A stretch of 7,606 bases of DNA from an uncultured euryarchaeote (lineage in GTDB: Archaea > Thermoplasmatota > Poseidoniia > Poseidoniales > Thalassarchaeaceae). This document shows positions 6,138 to 7,606 of this stretch, piece by piece (position 1 is the stretch's first letter; each line of letters begins with the position of its first letter). The DNA lies in the NCBI GenBank assembly GCA_937897085.1, contig CALCOR010000142.1:1-7606 (forward strand), given 5' to 3'. A model generated the notes under the pieces. It saw nothing but the letters and a program-made list of their open reading frames with translations, did no database searches and had not been told where the DNA came from. Made by a program: the position numbers and the translations under genes.

Positions 6138-7187
6138 ATGCAGCAGATGCGTGACCTGCTCGAACGCCTGCTGGCGGCCGGTCTGCCGGTGACTTCGGAG
6201 ATCAGTGACGCGATGCTCGCTGTCGATATCCAGCACTTCACCGACCATGACCTCATTCCTTTCCTGCACGACCGTCCAGTGGTGTTCCTCGAGACTCCCA
6301 CAGGCGGAGTGAAGACCATCTCCGCCCCACACATGGTGGTCACGCTGCTGCATCACCTCGAACTGCAGCCGGGACAGGAGGTGCTGCTTCTAGGTGCCAA
6401 AGGTGGCTACATCGCCGCTCTGATCAGCCATATCGTCGGCCCCGAAGGGGGGGTCACCATCGTCGACCCGTCCCGAGAGGTGGTCGAACACGTGCGTCAG
6501 CGGTTGAAGGAGCACTGTGACGGTCGCTTCACCATCCGCAAGATGCGCTCGCTCACCTACGCGCCCCCGCATCTCCCTGAACCACTCAACCGGGTGCTGG
6601 TCACAGGTTCGTTGGTCGAGTTGCCGCTCTGGCTGGAGGAGAGGGTGTCGGAAGGTGGATTCGTGATTGTGCCTCTCGGACATCGCAACTCCCAGCGTCT
6701 CGTGAAGCGGGAACGCCAGGGAGGGTGGCTTGACACCGACCTTGGGGGAGTCCTGTTCGGACCGGTTGACATAGCCGAAACCGAGCAAGAGCCGACTGGA
6801 GCGGCACAACTGGCGAACCTGCTCAACGAAGCGGCGGACATTGGGGGTGAGATCGGCCTGTTCGACGAAGAGACCCAGGAACTGCTACAGCAACTGGCCG
6901 AGCAACTGCGAGAACTTCCCGATGGACTGCCTCCAGTGGTGTTGACAGGTGATGAGGACGTCTGGGAAGATGAGGGAGGGGTGACGGTCGACATCGATGG
7001 TCTCGACTTCGACGATGAACACCCTCTGCTCAGATTGCTGGAAGAGTCGGCTGACTGGCTGCTCCCTCTGTGGCCAGCTCTGGTGTCGTTGTTCGATGCG
7101 CGTATGCAGCATCCAGGCGCACCAGAAGGCGAAGAGGAAGACGAAGAGGGCCAAGGATTCGGCAGTCACGACGATCTTGTTCCCTGA
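6138..7187 (+). CDS. pcm: Divergent protein-L-isoaspartate O-methyltransferase (PIMT) with acidic C-terminal extension
   Basis: PIMT transfers a methyl group from S-adenosylmethionine to isoaspartyl residues in damaged proteins, starting their repair in the cytoplasm. The family-like core spans about residues 1-212: an N-terminal region ending in KTISAPHMVVTLL (S62 matches the conserved active-site Ser), the Rossmann motif VLLLGAKGGYIAAL (82-95), GGVTIVD (104-110), LNRVLVTGSLVELP (150-163) and SEGGFVIVPLG (171-181) followed by SQRLVKRER and GVLFGPV. The SAM-loop is unusual: the family norm is close to VLEIGTGSGY, whereas here it reads LLLGAKGGY. At 349 residues it is far longer than the usual 210-220. 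The extra part (about 213-349) is Leu- and acid-rich and ends in EGEEEDEEGQG. The ATG at 6138 is taken as start; an ATG at 6147 is possible. Neither has a Shine-Dalgarno motif. Family membership is firm; activity on isoaspartate is less certain. Confidence 0.82.
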   Translation: MQQMRDLLERLLAAGLPVTSEISDAMLAVDIQHFTDHDLIPFLHDRPVVFLETPTGGVKTISAPHMVVTLLHHLELQPGQEVLLLGAKGGYIAALISHIVGPEGGVTIVDPSREVVEHVRQRLKEHCDGRFTIRKMRSLTYAPPHLPEPLNRVLVTGSLVELPLWLEERVSEGGFVIVPLGHRNSQRLVKRERQGGWLDTDLGGVLFGPVDIAETEQEPTGAAQLANLLNEAADIGGEIGLFDEETQELLQQLAEQLRELPDGLPPVVLTGDEDVWEDEGGVTVDIDGLDFDDEHPLLRLLEESADWLLPLWPALVSLFDARMQHPGAPEGEEEDEEGQGFGSHDDLVP

Positions 7188-7215
7188 TGGAGCGCGAGGG
7201 TTGTCACCCGCGCGG

Positions 7216-7224
7216 CTTTTACGG
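7216..7224 (+). promoter_or_regulatory. Possible TATA-like element for the HEAT-repeat gene
   Basis: The short AT-rich run CTTTTACGG is the only such stretch in the 55-bp gap after the PIMT stop. It lies about 20-27 bases before the ATG at 7243, the spacing expected for a leaderless archaeal transcript. The match is weak, and co-transcription with PIMT is also possible. Confidence 0.3.
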
Positions 7225-7242
7225 GTCGGGTTCATCGATGGG

Positions 7243-7606
7243 ATGATTTCCATGCTGCTGCAGCACGCCGCTCGCCTCACACACCGAGATGTCCGCCAAC
7301 GCCGGCGCGCCGTGCGCAAGTTGTTCGAACTGGACGACCCTGCTGCGCTGGTTCACTTCCAGCCGCTGCTCGAATCAGGTGATGGTTGGACCAATGGGAA
7401 AGCCGCTGATGCCTACAGGCGCTGGTTCGGCCCGGAGCACGAGGCACTCGGCGATCAACTCGTTGACGACTCTCGTTCCGAGGTTCGTCTGATGGCTGCC
7501 GAGATCCTGCCTCGCCTCGGTGAGGCGGCACGTTCGCACCTCTCCACCTTGGCGGAATCTGCTGAATCTGATGTACGACTGCAGGCGTACACCGGTCTCG
7601 TGGCCA
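7243..7606 (+). CDS. HEAT-repeat protein (3'-truncated by window end)
   Basis: An open frame runs from ATG 7243 to the window end without a stop, giving the first 121 residues. The sequence is a string of amphipathic helix pairs typical of HEAT/armadillo-like solenoids: residues about 16-46 (RQRRRAVRKLFELDD), about 50-72, about 76-103 with DDSRSEVRLMAAEILPRLG, and about 106-121 with ESDVRLQAYTGL. The recurring D-x-x-VRL-x-A pattern at the start of the last two units is characteristic of HEAT repeats. Such proteins are scaffolds or protein-binding adaptors, and the partner cannot be told from sequence. ATG 7243 is chosen for the spacing to a TATA-like element. ATG 7252 and the upstream in-frame TTG 7201 are alternatives. 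It follows PIMT on the same strand after 55 bp. Confidence 0.72.
   Translation, partial: MISMLLQHAARLTHRDVRQRRRAVRKLFELDDPAALVHFQPLLESGDGWTNGKAADAYRRWFGPEHEALGDQLVDDSRSEVRLMAAEILPRLGEAARSHLSTLAESAESDVRLQAYTGLVA

Noticed and set aside
6557..6994. 145-codon minus-strand open frame opposite PIMT
   Set aside because: Its Ser/Pro-rich translation is a shadow of the methyltransferase frame, which has recognisable motifs.
7187..7246. TGATG overlap at the PIMT stop giving a 19-codon frame
   Set aside because: The overlap looks like translational coupling, but the frame ends after 19 codons and has no recognisable content. The real downstream gene is in another frame.
1..7606. CRISPR array, insertion sequence, integrase, toxin-antitoxin or other mobile/defence system
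   Set aside because: No regularly spaced direct repeats, terminal inverted repeats or transposase/integrase motifs are visible. The tRNA-Val is intact and I see no duplicated 3' end that would mark an att site, apart from the weak T-arm-like repeat near 5115.

Overview
The window most likely comes from a euryarchaeon with moderately high GC. The best evidence is a complete gene for the small (DP1) subunit of the archaeal D-family DNA polymerase, supported by a tRNA-Val without an encoded CCA end, AT-rich TATA-like islands instead of Shine-Dalgarno motifs, and very acidic protein tails. A marine Thermoplasmatota lineage such as Poseidoniales (Marine Group II) would fit the combination of a large secreted, membrane-anchored polysaccharide hydrolase with these housekeeping genes. 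That placement is inference; no marker in the window proves it.

Layout, left to right. (1) Positions 2-3448, plus strand: the 3' part of a very large extracellular GH57 amylopullulanase-type glycoside hydrolase. It carries DOMON/glucodextranase-C-like modules, two fibronectin-like domains and a C-terminal membrane anchor. Its signal peptide and first catalytic motif lie before the window. (2) Positions 3445-5103, minus strand: DP1, with every metal-binding motif of its phosphoesterase/exonuclease domain intact. The two genes converge and their TAG stop codons share the palindrome CTAG. (3) Positions 5212-5949, minus strand: a stand-alone CinA-C/PncC-type NMN amidohydrolase with an unusual acidic tail of about 70 residues. 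(4) Positions 5986-6058, minus strand: tRNA-Val(UAC). (5) Positions 6138-7187, plus strand: a divergent protein-L-isoaspartate O-methyltransferase (PIMT) with an acidic extension of about 130 residues. It reads away from the tRNA across a 79-bp gap that holds an AT-rich island and a perfect 7-bp inverted repeat. (6) From 7243 to the window end, plus strand: the start of a HEAT-repeat protein.

Taken together, tRNA-Val, cinA/pncC and DP1 form a same-strand cluster (translation, NAD salvage, replication), and PIMT and the HEAT protein form a second cluster in the other direction. The hydrolase is functionally separate and only abuts DP1. I see no CRISPR array, insertion sequence, phage gene or defence cassette. 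The points most worth checking are the shared stop palindrome, the inverted repeats just upstream of the PIMT and DP1 start codons, the altered SAM-binding motif and tail of PIMT, and a DWD peptide at the C-termini of two neighbouring proteins.
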